Origin: Granulosicoccus sp.
GTDB lineage: Bacteria; Pseudomonadota; Gammaproteobacteria; Granulosicoccales; Granulosicoccaceae
Direction of reading: 5' to 3'
Assembly: GCA_023301725.1 (NCBI GenBank)
Contig: JALZUD010000034.1
Span: 1 to 64,000 of the forward strand
Length of the DNA: 64,000 nucleotides
Shown: positions 25,535 to 35,928 of the stretch, one piece after another
Layout of the letters: each line of letters starts with the position of its first letter
Numbering within the stretch: the stretch's first letter is position 1
Notes under the pieces: generated by a model
What the model was told of the DNA's origin: nothing
Databases searched by the model: none
Seen by the model: only the letters and a program-made list of their open reading frames with translations
Made by a program: the position numbers and the translations under genes

Positions 25535-26269
25535 CTAAGTGATGCAGATTCGACTGTGCTGCTCCTCATGTTCTATGGATGCCAAATCGATTAACAATGC
25601 GCAGCTGCCCAGATCATCTAAGGAACTCGTAATTGCCCGTTGGGCGCATTGCGCTATCACGGGCGTTAAGTTGGCAATAATTGACAGTGCTTGACTCTGA
25701 CCCAAGGGCACAAGACGCGTACAGATCCAGACAAGATTGCTACTGGCTGACTGGATACTGGCTGGCAACAACAACTCTAAGGGAATTTTTGCCAAAGCTC
25801 CGCAGGCACCAATGGCCACTGGTAGTGCAATTTCATTGTCGACAAGTTCGGCAATAGCAGGAATTTTTTCGCACGTTACAGCAGCGGCTTGTGTGAATGC
25901 GTATCCGAGTTGCGTTGTTTCTGTGAGTCGCTCTGCGCCGGAGCATAATGCAAGTGCTAAATCGTTTATTGGGCGTAGTGCAATTTTATGGTTGTGGCTT
26001 TTTTTGTCTATCGCTTTACTGATCGCAGTGTAGCTAGAGACCAACAATACGGCATCGTTCCAGCCGCTTCCATTTTCGATAATACTGCGTATATAGTGTT
26101 CTGCCGATTTCTTATCGTTCAGTTGTACGCTTGCAATAGCGCTCTCCAAGCCATGACTACAGGTGAAAGAGCCAATAGGAAATGCGGCAGACATCCAAGT
26201 GTGAAGCGTTAGCTGGGCATTGATTTGTGAAGTGACACCAGCGTTGGTGCCAGAGTTTATATCAGGCAT
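25535..26269 (-). CDS. ureF: urease accessory protein UreF
   Basis: Helical GTPase-regulating chaperone of urease activation, 244 aa from ATG 26269. The start codon overlaps the ureE stop (CATGCCTGA), which indicates translational coupling. A longer frame to 26365 lies inside ureE. Recognisable family segments are WMSAAFPIGSFTCSHGLESA near the N-terminus, a central TTQLGYAFTQAAAV, and LVPLGQSQALSII near the C-terminus. Confidence 0.93.
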   Translation of the reverse strand: MPDINSGTNAGVTSQINAQLTLHTWMSAAFPIGSFTCSHGLESAIASVQLNDKKSAEHYIRSIIENGSGWNDAVLLVSSYTAISKAIDKKSHNHKIALRPINDLALALCSGAERLTETTQLGYAFTQAAAVTCEKIPAIAELVDNEIALPVAIGACGALAKIPLELLLPASIQSASSNLVWICTRLVPLGQSQALSIIANLTPVIAQCAQRAITSSLDDLGSCALLIDLASIEHEEQHSRICIT

Positions 26270-26714
26270 GTTCGTGATGGTGCGCGCCATGGGCATCACC
26301 GTATGCTCCACTTTGAGGATTGAATCCAGCCTGAATTTCGTGCACCTTGGCTCCCAGCTGTTCAAGCATCGTCTTGATGACAGGGTCGTGTCTTATGCGA
26401 ATGTGATCTGACATAATTTGTGTGGCTAGGTGACGATTTCCTACGTGCCAAGTGAGCGCTAGTAAGTGTACTGGATCAACAGCAGATACTTCATACAGAG
26501 CTTCTGGCATAGCTTGCACGCGTATACCGCGTCCATCATCAAGTCTGAGAATGTCATCGTGTTTGAGTAGCGTAGCCTTTTCGAGTTCCAGCATGAATTC
26601 CATGCCGTTGTCAGTACTCAGCAGTATCCGTCTTCGGTGTCTATCGGTTTCATCGAGTGTTACCGTGTCGATGACATCAAGTTCGTTGTGATCGACTGTG
26701 TAGCAGGTGTTCAT
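26262..26714 (-). CDS. ureE: urease accessory nickel chaperone UreE
   Basis: 150-aa metallochaperone that brings nickel to the urease apoprotein. The N-terminal domain contains TDRHRRRILLSTDNGMEFML. The metal-binding domain has LLALTWHVGNRHLATQI, with the conserved His for nickel. The C-terminus ends in a histidine-rich tail (HGAHHHEHA), as in the Klebsiella protein though shorter. The gene lies 14 bp after ureC and overlaps ureF by 8 bp. Confidence 0.94.
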   Translation of the reverse strand: MNTCYTVDHNELDVIDTVTLDETDRHRRRILLSTDNGMEFMLELEKATLLKHDDILRLDDGRGIRVQAMPEALYEVSAVDPVHLLALTWHVGNRHLATQIMSDHIRIRHDPVIKTMLEQLGAKVHEIQAGFNPQSGAYGDAHGAHHHEHA

Positions 26715-26728
26715 GGGAATCAGTTTTT

Positions 26729-28441
26729 TTAGAATAAAAAGTAGCGTTGTGCCATCGGTAACTCTTTCGCAGGTTCGCAGGTTAGTAACTCGCCATCAGC
26801 GCGAACATCATAGGTTTCTGGGTCTACTTCAATGTGTGGCGTTGCATTGTTGAGAATCATGCTGGCTTTACTGATGCCACTGCGCGTGTTGGTGACGGCT
26901 AGCATGTTCTTATCTGTGCCCAGCGATGATGCCAATGAATTGTCCAAAGCCGCTTGCGATACGAATGTTACGGCACTGTTGGTTAGTGACTTGCCAATAC
27001 TGGCAAACATGGGGCGATAGTGCACGGGTTGTGGTGTAGAGATAGAGGCGTTTGGATCGCCCATGGGGGCTGCGGCGATACTGCCACCCAAAATCACCAT
27101 CTCTGGCTTGACGCCAAAAAAAGCTGGATGCCATAAGCAAAGGTCAGCTCTCTTGCCGACTTCTATAGATCCAATATGTGTATCCAGGCCGTGCGCAATG
27201 GCCGGGTTAATGGTGTACTTGGCGATGTAACGACGAACCCGCAAATTGTCATTGTCACCGGATTCATCTTTCAGTCGGCCTCGCTGTTTTTTCATTTTAT
27301 CAGCCGTTTGCCAAGTGCGAATCAGTACCTCGCCAACGCGCCCCATAGCCTGGCTATCGGAGGCAATAATAGAGAATGCGCCTACATCATGAAGGATATC
27401 TTCAGCGGCGATGGTTTCGCGACGAATGCGGCTTTCGGCAAAAGCGATGTCTTCAGGAATACTGCTATCGAGGTGATGGCAAACCATGAGCATGTCTAAA
27501 TGCTCGTCTATCGTATTGATCGTGTAAGGACGGGTAGGATTAGTGGATGAGGGCAGGAAGTTGGGTAAAGAACACACTTTGATAATGTCCGGTGCATGAC
27601 CACCACCTGCGCCTTCTGTGTGAAATGCATGAATGGTTCGTCCAGCTACCGCGTTTATTGTGCTCTCTACAAAGCCACTCTCATTGAGCGTGTCGGTATG
27701 AATCATGACCTGAACATCAAATTCGTCGGCTACATTCAAACAGCAGTTGATGGCTGCAGGCGTAGTGCCCCAATCTTCGTGCAGTTTTAGTGCGGCAGCA
27801 CCGCCGAGTATCATCTCTTCCAGCGCTGCCGGCTCAGATGCGTTGCCTTTGCCAGCGAAGGCCAGGTTCATAGGTAGCGAGTCGGCTGCCTGAATCATGC
27901 GTGCCAGATGCCATGGGCCGGGCGTGCAGGTTGTGGCTAGTGTGCCATGAGCGGGGCCTGTGCCACCACCGAGCATGGTGGTGACTCCCGACATGAGTGC
28001 GTCATCGACTTGCTGCGGACAAATGAAATGTATGTGGCTATCAAATGCACCAGCGGTAAGGAGACGACCTTCAGCAGCTATCGCCTCTGTGCCGGGCCCT
28101 ATGATGATATTGACGTTGTTCTGGGTATCGGGGTTGCCTGCTTTACCAATAGCGGTAATAACGCCATCTCGAAGACCCACATCGGCTTTGTAGATACCGG
28201 TGTGATCAACAATCAGCGCATTGGTTATCACGGTGTCTACGGCACCGTCTGCGCGGCTGGTTTGCGATTGCCCCATACCATCACGGATGACCTTACCGCC
28301 GCCGAATTTGACTTCGTCACCGTAGGTGCATAGATCGCGCTCCACTTCAATAATCAGATCGGTATCTGCCAGTCTGACTTTGTCGCCGGTGGTTGGGCCA
28401 TACATGTTGGCGTAACTGTGTCGGCTTATGGTGACAGCCAT
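26729..28441 (-). CDS. ureC: urease alpha subunit
   Basis: Catalytic subunit that hydrolyses urea to ammonia and carbamate; 570 aa. All active-site residues are seen: H136 and H138 in DSHIHF, carbamylated K219 in [11 protein letters not shown]248, H274, and the flap CHHLD with C321 and H322-H323. The dinuclear nickel site is therefore intact. It starts at an ATG sharing its A with the ureB stop (TAATG). It forms the core of ureDABCEFG, which is complete. Confidence 0.98.
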   Translation of the reverse strand: MAVTISRHSYANMYGPTTGDKVRLADTDLIIEVERDLCTYGDEVKFGGGKVIRDGMGQSQTSRADGAVDTVITNALIVDHTGIYKADVGLRDGVITAIGKAGNPDTQNNVNIIIGPGTEAIAAEGRLLTAGAFDSHIHFICPQQVDDALMSGVTTMLGGGTGPAHGTLATTCTPGPWHLARMIQAADSLPMNLAFAGKGNASEPAALEEMILGGAAALKLHEDWGTTPAAINCCLNVADEFDVQVMIHTDTLNESGFVESTINAVAGRTIHAFHTEGAGGGHAPDIIKVCSLPNFLPSSTNPTRPYTINTIDEHLDMLMVCHHLDSSIPEDIAFAESRIRRETIAAEDILHDVGAFSIIASDSQAMGRVGEVLIRTWQTADKMKKQRGRLKDESGDNDNLRVRRYIAKYTINPAIAHGLDTHIGSIEVGKRADLCLWHPAFFGVKPEMVILGGSIAAAPMGDPNASISTPQPVHYRPMFASIGKSLTNSAVTFVSQAALDNSLASSLGTDKNMLAVTNTRSGISKASMILNNATPHIEVDPETYDVRADGELLTCEPAKELPMAQRYFLF

Positions 28442-28746
28442 TACAGAGCTCCCATTACGCTTGCGCGAAAACCAACCACGCGCCGTTTGCCGGTGTACGG
28501 CACCAACGACACATCCCGAGATTGTCCGGGTTCAAAACGCACGGCCGTACCCGCAGCAATATCCAGTCGATGGCCATGAGCGGCTTTCCTGTCAAATTCG
28601 AGTGCAGGATTACTTTCAGCAAAATGATAGTGGCTACCAACCTGAATGGGTCGATCACCGGTGTTGGCCACGTGTAAGGTTAGAACGGGTAGGTTCTCGT
28701 TAAGGGTTAGATCGCCTTTAGCGGTAATGATTTCACCTGGAATCAT
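28441..28746 (-). CDS. ureB: urease beta subunit
   Basis: 101-aa structural subunit starting [18 protein letters not shown], with the typical [19 protein letters not shown] and [15 protein letters not shown]. It is separate from ureA, as in most proteobacteria, rather than fused. It overlaps ureC by one base and follows ureA by 11 bp. Confidence 0.97.
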   Translation of the reverse strand: MIPGEIITAKGDLTLNENLPVLTLHVANTGDRPIQVGSHYHFAESNPALEFDRKAAHGHRLDIAAGTAVRFEPGQSRDVSLVPYTGKRRVVGFRASVMGAL

Positions 28747-28757
28747 GGTGGTGGCCT

Positions 28758-29060
28758 TTATCGAATGGGTTGATGGACGGTAACCAGTTTCGTACCGTCA
28801 GGGAAAGTGGCTTCGACCTGTATTTCAGGAATCATTTCGCTAATGCCCGACATAACATCATCGCGGGTAATAACGTTTGCACCTTCGCTCATAAGCTGGG
28901 CAACGCTCTTGCCATCTCGTGCACCTTCAACCACGTAGTCGCAGATAAGAGCAATGGCTTCTGGGTGATTAAGTTTGACACCACGGGCGTGACGTTTTCT
29001 GGCAACCTCTGCCGCCATTGCAATCAGCAACTTATCTTTTTCGCGGGGTGTTAATTGCAT
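28758..29060 (-). CDS. ureA: urease gamma subunit
   Basis: 100-aa structural subunit beginning [13 protein letters not shown], followed by [20 protein letters not shown]. It ends in [14 protein letters not shown], the standard UreA C-terminus. It starts 2 bp after the ureD stop, so it is likely co-translated with it. Confidence 0.97.
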   Translation of the reverse strand: MQLTPREKDKLLIAMAAEVARKRHARGVKLNHPEAIALICDYVVEGARDGKSVAQLMSEGANVITRDDVMSGISEMIPEIQVEATFPDGTKLVTVHQPIR

Positions 29061-29062
29061 AA

Positions 29063-29911
29063 CTATACATTCCAGACTGTAGGTACAGGGCGTCCATCAT
29101 TAAGGACAGCCACACAAGGTAGCAGAAAATTTCGCAAGTGATAGCTGTCAGTAGCTAAGACTCTGACAACCAGCCTATGGGGTAGGGCGCTTGCGCCAAC
29201 TTGCACGCATTGATGGTGTAGTTTAGCCAGTTGGCGAATCTGCTGCACCGTATTATCTAGCCATTCTGAGCTTTTGTCGTTAACCAGAATAAGTGTACTT
29301 ATTGCACGATGATGGTGCATGACACAGGGCGATTGAATATGACGCTGGTCTTGTATGTTTAATCTGAAATCTTCTGCGTGTAATAAGCGATCGTTGCGAT
29401 AGATTCGCCAGCGATCATGAATGGCGATGTTGTCAATGCCCTCCTGCATGGCTTGCCTACCGAATACCAAGCTCTCAACCAATAGGGCTTCTGCACTGGT
29501 TTCAAGTTCGACGTTGAGGGTGCGGCTAAGTCTAGAACCATCAAATAAAATGGCTTCTTGCGGCAACCATTCCAGTCGCGCATTGTTGTCAACCTGCAGC
29601 GTTGTTTGCTGGCGGGCATCGGGGCCGTGAGAACGATAGATTTTTTCACACGCGGCTGTGCTGATGGACAGATGTGAGTTAGCGCAGGCGGTACCTTGCC
29701 AGTGAATACGATCATCACCCGTTAAGCCGCCCGCTGTGTTGATGAGTACCGCCTGCAAGGCGCTGGGTTGTGCGCTAGGTGCAACACTGGGAAAGCGGAT
29801 ACGCGCACTACCTTGCTGATAGAGCGTGTCGATGCTCGATGTAGTACCCACATTCTTTGAACTGATATGTGCTCGCGCATCGATGCGCTGCCTGCTATTC
29901 ATACTTGCCAA
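29063..29911 (-). CDS. ureD: urease accessory protein UreD
   Basis: Scaffold protein of the UreDFG activation complex, 282 aa. The family segments [29 protein letters not shown] and [18 protein letters not shown] are clear. ATG 29911 is used; a second ATG at 29902 is possible. It is the first gene of the urease operon. A 15-bp direct repeat lies in the short region upstream. Confidence 0.95.
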   Translation of the reverse strand: MASMNSRQRIDARAHISSKNVGTTSSIDTLYQQGSARIRFPSVAPSAQPSALQAVLINTAGGLTGDDRIHWQGTACANSHLSISTAACEKIYRSHGPDARQQTTLQVDNNARLEWLPQEAILFDGSRLSRTLNVELETSAEALLVESLVFGRQAMQEGIDNIAIHDRWRIYRNDRLLHAEDFRLNIQDQRHIQSPCVMHHHRAISTLILVNDKSSEWLDNTVQQIRQLAKLHHQCVQVGASALPHRLVVRVLATDSYHLRNFLLPCVAVLNDGRPVPTVWNV

Positions 29912-29933
29912 ATCTTACCTGTCATTCGTAATT

Positions 29934-29970
29934 CAAGACTAACCAACCATGCTAACAAGACTAGCCAACC
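29934..29970. repeat. 15-bp direct repeat upstream of ureD
   Basis: CAAGACTAACCAACC (29934-29948) and CAAGACTAGCCAACC (29956-29970) differ at one base and start 22 bp apart, about two helical turns. They lie between the ureD start and the stop codon of the upstream DUF2126 gene. They could be a tandem binding site for a urease regulator or a chance duplication. Confidence 0.4.
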
Positions 29971-29973
29971 CTA

Positions 29974-32900
29974 TTAATTCGGTGCAACGCTTGCACGCGT
30001 TCGCAAATCAGCAGTGCAGGGGTATTCCGGATTAATTTCTATGGTGCCATGAGTGATTACCTGACTCATGGGTTCGGTTACGTTGAATTCACTACCCATG
30101 GCAAGAATGGGTTTCTTGACGGTGGCCGCTGGCGTATGGTGATTTTCATCGAAGCGAGCCAGCCTGCGTGCCTCAGCAACGTTTGCGTTGACAGGTACAT
30201 CTTCGTAACCACGCCCACCTGGGTCACTGACATGGTAAGAACAGCCACCCAGACTTCGATTCGACCACGTATCGATAACATCAAAGACTAGGGGGGTATC
30301 GACTGGTATGTCCGGGTGTAAGGCAAACGTAGGCTGCCATGCTCTATAACGAACGCCAACAACATACTCGCCAGCAACGTGTGTAGCGCGCAGTGGTAAC
30401 ACATAGCCATTGCAGGTGATCTTGTAGCGGCTGTCTTTGTATCCTGTCACTTTGAGCTGCAGGCGTTCCATGGATGAATCCACATAACGAGCCATACCGC
30501 CCACAGACGCCTCTTCACCAAGTACATGCCAAGGCTCAATGCCTGCGCGCAGCTCCAGAGTGATGTCGTCAATTTGCCGGGTACCAAGCACTGGGAATCG
30601 AAATTCCCAGAAGGCGTCCAGCCATTGTTTATCAAACGGATAATCATGGTCTTTGAGATCTGCAATCACCTCGCTAATGTCATGCCATAAATAGTGCGGC
30701 AGCATAAAGCGATCGTGCAATTCTGTACCCCAACGAACTAGCTCACCTTTATACGGTTGCTTCCAGAATCGACTCACCAGACAGCGCACAAGCAAGGCTT
30801 GGACAATACTCATGCGCGCATGTGGTGGCATTTCAAACGCGCGCAGTTCAACGATTCCCAGTCTGCCTGCAGGACCATCGGGTGAATACAACTTGTCAAC
30901 ACAGATTTCTGCGCGGTGCGTGTTGCCCGTCATATCAATGAGCAGATTACGCAAAAGGCGATCAACCAACCACGGTCGATTAGTTTCACCTTCAGGTAGA
31001 CGAGAGAGTGCCATCTCCAGTTCATACAGAGATTCGGAGCGTGCTTCGTCTATGCGGGGAGCTTGGCTCGTAGGGCCGACGAACATGCCTGAAAAAAGAT
31101 AAGACAGGCTAGGGTGATGCTGCCAGAAAATAATGAGGCTGCGCAGCATATCGGGGCGACGTAGAAACGGGCTGTTTGCTGGTGTGTTTCCACCTAAGGT
31201 CATGTGGTTGCCACCGCCGGTGCCAGTGTGTCTACCATCAACCATGAATTTTTCAGCGCCCAGACGACTAAGGCGCGCTGCCTCGTACAGTGTCTCGGTT
31301 CTGTGGACAAGCTCATCGAAACTGGATGATGGATGAATATTGACTTCAATAACACCTGGGTCTGGAGTCAATCTGAATGATTGTAATCGCGCATCACGAG
31401 GTGGTTCGTAGCCCTCAATAACAGGCTTTACATCAGCTTCAATACAAGCCCGCTCCAATACTGCCATGAGTCGTACCCAGCTCTCAGCGCTCTTTAGTGG
31501 AGGCATAAACACGTACAGACAATCATCTCTGATTTCTACACACAAGGTGGTGCGGATGATTTTTTCGGAAAGTGTGCTCGTAGCCGTAATCTTTGTTTGT
31601 TGCAACGATGCAGCTGTACTTAGCGGCACTGCCGGGTCGAAGTTATCCTCGAGGATGATGTCTGCTTCTGCATCTTCGCTTTTGTCTTTTGGTAAGGAGT
31701 CGAGTGGTAATCTCAGACCTGCAGGTGAATCTCCAGGCACCAGAAAGACCTCTTTACGGCGAAGAGGCCACTGACCGGTCGCCCATTGCTGTTGTTCTTT
31801 GTCGAACTCCACGGGTAGCAGAAAACCGACGGGTTCATCAAGTCCTCGACTCAGTGTGTCTAGTAAGCGCTGACGCGAGCTGCCTTTTTTTAGGTCTAGA
31901 TCTGCCAGAGCTGTTTCTACTGGCAGCATGGCCTCAAGTGTCAAGTGCTGCAGCGGATCTTCATACATGCCACGAACACACTGTTCATCAAGATTGAGAT
32001 GCTTGCACACAGACTGCATCAGTGCACGAGCGGATTTTATATCGCAGGTGTATTGGCCCGGTGTACCTATTCGCGTCGGCTTTTGCCAGATGGCCTCGCC
32101 GTCAGTTCGCCAGTGCGTGATCAGTGCCCAACGTGGGGTGGGCTCCCCGGGGTACCACTTACCCTGCGCGTAAGACAAGATGCCTGCGGGTGCAAAAGCT
32201 TCTTTGAGTTTTTCAAGAAGAACGCAGGCACGCTCGAGTTTATGTTCACCCAACGCCGCAATGTTCCACTGAGCACTTTCCATGTCGTCTATGGAAACGA
32301 AGGTGGGCTCGCCGCCCATGGTGAGGCGGACGTCCTGCTCTAGCAGTTTTTCATCAACGGCATTGCCTAATGTGAGTACCTTGTTCCATGTGTTGTCATC
32401 GTAAGGCAGAGTGACTCTTGGGCGTTCGTCAATACGACTGATTCTGTTATGAAAATAGAAGTCGTCAGCGGCGGCACTAGCGCTTCCAGAGATCGGTGCA
32501 GCACTGGTAGGCTGAGGTGTGCAGGCCAATGGTATGTGCCCTTCGCCAGCAAACAGCCCTGACGTGGGGTCCATGCCTACCCAGCCCGCACCGGGAAGAT
32601 AAACTTCTGCCCAGGCGTGTAAATCGGTGAAATCTGTACTGGTGCCTGATGGGCCATCCAGCGCTTTCACATCGGGAGCCAGCTGCACCAGATATCCGGA
32701 TACAAACCGAGCAGCCATACCGAAATGACGTAAGATTTCTACCAATAGCCAACCACTATCGCGACAAGACCCGGTAGCCTGCGTTAGGGTTTGCTCACTG
32801 CTTTGAACGCCGGGCTCCATCCGCAGCTCATAACCCACATCGTTGTGCACTGCCTGATTAATAGCGATTAAAGCATCGATACTGCGACCTTTGGGTGGTC

Positions 32901-33303
32901 GGTTTTTTTCGAGCCATGCTTGTAATATTGTAGAGGGCTTGGAGTTTGCCAGGTAGGGTGCGAGCTCTTCTCGAGAGGCCTGGCTGTAAGTGAACGGGAA
33001 TTCCTCGACCGACTCCTCAACGAAAAAATCAAAGGGGTTGATTACTGTCATCTGCGCGAGTAGATCAACCTTGACAGAAAATTCTTTGACTGGCTCATTA
33101 AAGACCAGACGCGCAAGGTAGTTACCGAACGGGTCTTGCTGCCAATTCAGAAAGTGATCTTTAGGCTCAATGTTCAGACTGTAGCTCAGTATTTGCGTGC
33201 GACAATGTGGTGCTGGCCGCAGGCGTATAACGTGAGGGTGCAGGGTTACCGGCTTGTTGTAGGAATAGATCGTTGTGTGATCGAGTGCTATCCGGATGCT
33301 CAT
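29974..33303 (-). CDS. transglutaminase-like protein with DUF2126 domain
   Basis: 1109-aa protein. Residues 1-80 form the bacterial transglutaminase N-terminal domain. The papain-like core has catalytic C180 in GSCRDSGWLLVEILRHFG, His in DLHAWAEVYLPGAG, and Asp in VGMDPTSGL. From about residue 330 onwards the very long DUF2126 region follows (DVRLTMGGEPTFVSIDDME, then TGGGNHMTLGG). Family knowledge links such proteins with permuted ATP-grasp and alpha-E proteins in a predicted peptide synthesis or modification system. It overlaps the alpha-E gene by 4 bp and ends the second of two related operons. Confidence 0.93.
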   Translation of the reverse strand: MSIRIALDHTTIYSYNKPVTLHPHVIRLRPAPHCRTQILSYSLNIEPKDHFLNWQQDPFGNYLARLVFNEPVKEFSVKVDLLAQMTVINPFDFFVEESVEEFPFTYSQASREELAPYLANSKPSTILQAWLEKNRPPKGRSIDALIAINQAVHNDVGYELRMEPGVQSSEQTLTQATGSCRDSGWLLVEILRHFGMAARFVSGYLVQLAPDVKALDGPSGTSTDFTDLHAWAEVYLPGAGWVGMDPTSGLFAGEGHIPLACTPQPTSAAPISGSASAAADDFYFHNRISRIDERPRVTLPYDDNTWNKVLTLGNAVDEKLLEQDVRLTMGGEPTFVSIDDMESAQWNIAALGEHKLERACVLLEKLKEAFAPAGILSYAQGKWYPGEPTPRWALITHWRTDGEAIWQKPTRIGTPGQYTCDIKSARALMQSVCKHLNLDEQCVRGMYEDPLQHLTLEAMLPVETALADLDLKKGSSRQRLLDTLSRGLDEPVGFLLPVEFDKEQQQWATGQWPLRRKEVFLVPGDSPAGLRLPLDSLPKDKSEDAEADIILEDNFDPAVPLSTAASLQQTKITATSTLSEKIIRTTLCVEIRDDCLYVFMPPLKSAESWVRLMAVLERACIEADVKPVIEGYEPPRDARLQSFRLTPDPGVIEVNIHPSSSFDELVHRTETLYEAARLSRLGAEKFMVDGRHTGTGGGNHMTLGGNTPANSPFLRRPDMLRSLIIFWQHHPSLSYLFSGMFVGPTSQAPRIDEARSESLYELEMALSRLPEGETNRPWLVDRLLRNLLIDMTGNTHRAEICVDKLYSPDGPAGRLGIVELRAFEMPPHARMSIVQALLVRCLVSRFWKQPYKGELVRWGTELHDRFMLPHYLWHDISEVIADLKDHDYPFDKQWLDAFWEFRFPVLGTRQIDDITLELRAGIEPWHVLGEEASVGGMARYVDSSMERLQLKVTGYKDSRYKITCNGYVLPLRATHVAGEYVVGVRYRAWQPTFALHPDIPVDTPLVFDVIDTWSNRSLGGCSYHVSDPGGRGYEDVPVNANVAEARRLARFDENHHTPAATVKKPILAMGSEFNVTEPMSQVITHGTIEINPEYPCTADLRTRASVAPN

Positions 33304-34250
33304 TCACTATCCTGTGGCGGTAGAAAGTAGGTGTCGGCGATGGAGATGGCCACATCATTTATCGCCATTTGTAGAGAGTCGATAAATTGATGTAGGCGCA
33401 GTGGGTTCTGCGTTAATTCGCTCAGACTTTGTGTATTTAATACTTGTTTCAACGCTGCGATATTGGTTTTAGGCGCATCAGCGCCGTCAAACATGGCAAG
33501 CATGCTGTCTAGGTGATTGACACAAAATGCATAAGAGCGCGGCAGTGATTCGTTATGTAGCAGGAAGCGCAGGGTATCCTCGCCATTGATGGGGCGGCGA
33601 ACATGTTGGCGGTACATTTGCACACCAGACAATGAACGTAGTACCCAGAGCCAGCGCTGTTGTCTATCAACCAGCGTGACATCGTTAGTTTGGATGAGCC
33701 ACGATGATTGCACGTCGATGATGCGTGAGGTCATGTCAGCACGTTCAAGAACACAGCCTACACGCATAAAGCGATAAGCAATATCGTGGTACATGGTGCT
33801 ACTGATGTTGCCAGCGATAGCCAGTAAGCGAGTTTGTACGCTAGCGAGGAAAGTACTTCTTTCACGCGGATTGATGATGGCATCGGCAATGTGCTGTCGA
33901 ACGAACCTGCAGGCGCCATTGATGGCTTCGTAGCTACTGCGAGGGAGTACATCTCGGCAACTGCGAAGATTACTATGTATTGCCTGAAAGGTGCTGAACA
34001 GTGATCCGGGGTTGTCTTCATCGACCAGTAGAAATTGACAAACGCTGTTTTCGTCTGCTCTGCCGTATTTTTGCTCGAATTGCTCGTCTAGCGAGTTAAT
34101 TATGATGAGCGGGATCCATCCTAGGTGTTCTTCTACCTCGGGATGATCCAGTAACATACGGCTGTGTACATCGATCAGGCGAACGGTGTTTTCAGCGCGT
34201 TCCAGATAGCGACTCAACCAGTAGATATTTTCGGCGACACGTGCAAGCAA
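33300..34250 (-). CDS. alpha-E domain protein (DUF403)
   Basis: 316-aa all-helical alpha-E protein. It starts MLARVAENIYWLSRYLERAENTVRL, the family hallmark, and contains DNPGSLFSTFQAIHSNLRSCRD. The function is unknown; the family is always found with permuted ATP-grasp enzymes and transglutaminases. It lies 4 bp after the ATP-grasp gene and overlaps the DUF2126 gene. A homologous domain is fused to the other ATP-grasp protein of this window. Confidence 0.93.
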   Translation of the reverse strand: MLARVAENIYWLSRYLERAENTVRLIDVHSRMLLDHPEVEEHLGWIPLIIINSLDEQFEQKYGRADENSVCQFLLVDEDNPGSLFSTFQAIHSNLRSCRDVLPRSSYEAINGACRFVRQHIADAIINPRERSTFLASVQTRLLAIAGNISSTMYHDIAYRFMRVGCVLERADMTSRIIDVQSSWLIQTNDVTLVDRQQRWLWVLRSLSGVQMYRQHVRRPINGEDTLRFLLHNESLPRSYAFCVNHLDSMLAMFDGADAPKTNIAALKQVLNTQSLSELTQNPLRLHQFIDSLQMAINDVAISIADTYFLPPQDSE

Positions 34251-34254
34251 TGTT

Positions 34255-35748
34255 CTATTCCGTTGTAACGTTGTTGTGAGCGTGCGGTTGCACTACCCAT
34301 GTGTCTTTGCTACCACCACCTTGTGATGAATTGACCACCAATGAACCCTCTACCATGGCAACTCGCGTGAGTCCGCCGGTGGTTACGTTGAGTTCTTCAC
34401 CCTGCAAAATAAAGGGGCGTAAGTCGATATGGCGTGCCTTGAATTCGCCGTTACTCAGGGTCGGGCAAGTGGACAAAGTGATGGTAGGTTGGCCAATGTA
34501 ATTGCGAGGATTGTTGTTGATGTTCTTGATCATGTCTGCACGTTCTTCGGCTGTGCTCATGGGGCCGATAAGCATGCCGTACCCGCCTGATTCGTTGGCA
34601 GGTTTTACCACCAGAGACGCCAGATTTTCAATTACGTATTCACGCTCTTCCGCTTGTTCACACCGGTAGGTGGGTACATTGTTTATCAATGGTTCCTCAT
34701 CCAGATAGTATTTAATAATCTCAGGTACGTAAGAATAAATGACTTTGTCGTCAGCAACACCTGCACCGGGTGCATTAGCGATAGCCACTTTGCCATCACG
34801 CCACGATTTCATTAATCCGGCAACACCAAGTGTTGACTCTGGGTTAAAGCATTCTGGATCAATGAATTCATCATCGACTCGGCGATAGATAATGTGTACG
34901 GGTCTTGGTCCATGCACGGTTCTCATGTTGACGTAGCCTTCTTCGTCAACGAAGAGGTCGCGACCTTCCACGAGTTCGGCGCCGATTTCCTGAGCAAGAA
35001 AACAGTGTTCAAAGTAGGCTGAGTTGAAAACCCCCGGGGTTAATACGCAAATGGTGGGGTTTTCGAGATCGCTTAGCGATATCAGCATTGATCTGAGGTT
35101 GGAGGTGTATGTGCTTACTGGTAAAACGTAAGACTGGCGAAACACTTCTGGTAGAGCACGCTTCATGACTTCGCGGTTCTCAATCATGTAAGACACACCA
35201 GAGGGCACGCGTAGGTTGTCTTCGAGTACATAGAGGGTGCCGTCTTCACCACGGACTAGATCGCTGCCACAGATATGTGCCCACACGCGGTGAGGTGGCT
35301 TCATGCCAACACATTCAGAGCGGAAATTGCTGGATGACCGAATCAATTCAATAGGCACAATTCCATCTTTTAGAATGTGTTGTTCGTTATAGATATCGTC
35401 GATGAATTTATTCAAAGCTCGGAGGCGTTGTTTGAGCCCCTTTTCTATTTCGCCCCATTCTTGTGCATCAATAATGCGCGGGATAATGTCCAGAGGCCAC
35501 TCGCGATCAATATTGCCTTTTTCAGAATAAACGGTGAACGTGATTCCCATTTGCTCTATGGCCAGCTGCGCGGCTTGTTGGCGGCTTTCCAGTTCCTCAT
35601 TACTCAAAGAATTGAACCAGTGGGTCAGGTTTTTTGAAACAGCACGACTGCTGCCATCTTGAGTGATAAGCTCGTCGAACCCGGGACTGTCGTACGCACT
35701 CCAGCGATCGCTCATAGACGGGTAGCTCCGTAGTTGATGTATTGACAT
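34255..35748 (-). CDS. circularly permuted type 2 ATP-grasp protein (DUF404/DUF407)
   Basis: 497-aa predicted ATP-dependent amide ligase. Recognisable stretches are GIVPIELIRSSSNFRSECVG, CGSDLVRGEDGTLYVLEDNL, PSGVSYMIENREVMKR and ICVLTPGVFNSAYFEHCFLA. An intact nucleotide-binding segment SLVVKPANESGGYGMLIGP is present. The C-terminus reads GGLTRVAMVEGSLVVNSSQG. It heads the second operon (ATP-grasp, alpha-E, transglutaminase-DUF2126). A possible promoter lies upstream. The substrate is unknown. Confidence 0.94.
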   Translation of the reverse strand: MSIHQLRSYPSMSDRWSAYDSPGFDELITQDGSSRAVSKNLTHWFNSLSNEELESRQQAAQLAIEQMGITFTVYSEKGNIDREWPLDIIPRIIDAQEWGEIEKGLKQRLRALNKFIDDIYNEQHILKDGIVPIELIRSSSNFRSECVGMKPPHRVWAHICGSDLVRGEDGTLYVLEDNLRVPSGVSYMIENREVMKRALPEVFRQSYVLPVSTYTSNLRSMLISLSDLENPTICVLTPGVFNSAYFEHCFLAQEIGAELVEGRDLFVDEEGYVNMRTVHGPRPVHIIYRRVDDEFIDPECFNPESTLGVAGLMKSWRDGKVAIANAPGAGVADDKVIYSYVPEIIKYYLDEEPLINNVPTYRCEQAEEREYVIENLASLVVKPANESGGYGMLIGPMSTAEERADMIKNINNNPRNYIGQPTITLSTCPTLSNGEFKARHIDLRPFILQGEELNVTTGGLTRVAMVEGSLVVNSSQGGGSKDTWVVQPHAHNNVTTE

Positions 35749-35839
35749 CGGTGCGAACTCACGAATGATCTCGCAGACAAACTCACGGAGCCTACATTTC
35801 CTGTGTAAACACCGGCCCGAAAAGACCGACCGCTGACCA

Positions 35840-35869
35840 ACTATAACAGCAGATTCAAACAGTTACCAA
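35840..35869 (-). promoter_or_regulatory. putative promoter of the second ATP-grasp operon
   Basis: On the minus strand TTGGTA (35864-35869) and TATAGT (35840-35845) are spaced 18 bp. They lie about 90 bp upstream of the ATP-grasp start in the only gap (180 bp) between the two related operons. The -10 is good and the -35 moderate. Nearby, GCACTA occurs three times (35881, 35905, 35926). The rest of the gap shows nothing recognisable. Confidence 0.4.
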
Positions 35870-35928
35870 GTATTTAATTTGCACTAAAGTTCGTGCTATC
35901 GATTGCACTATTGTGATTCTTTGATGCA

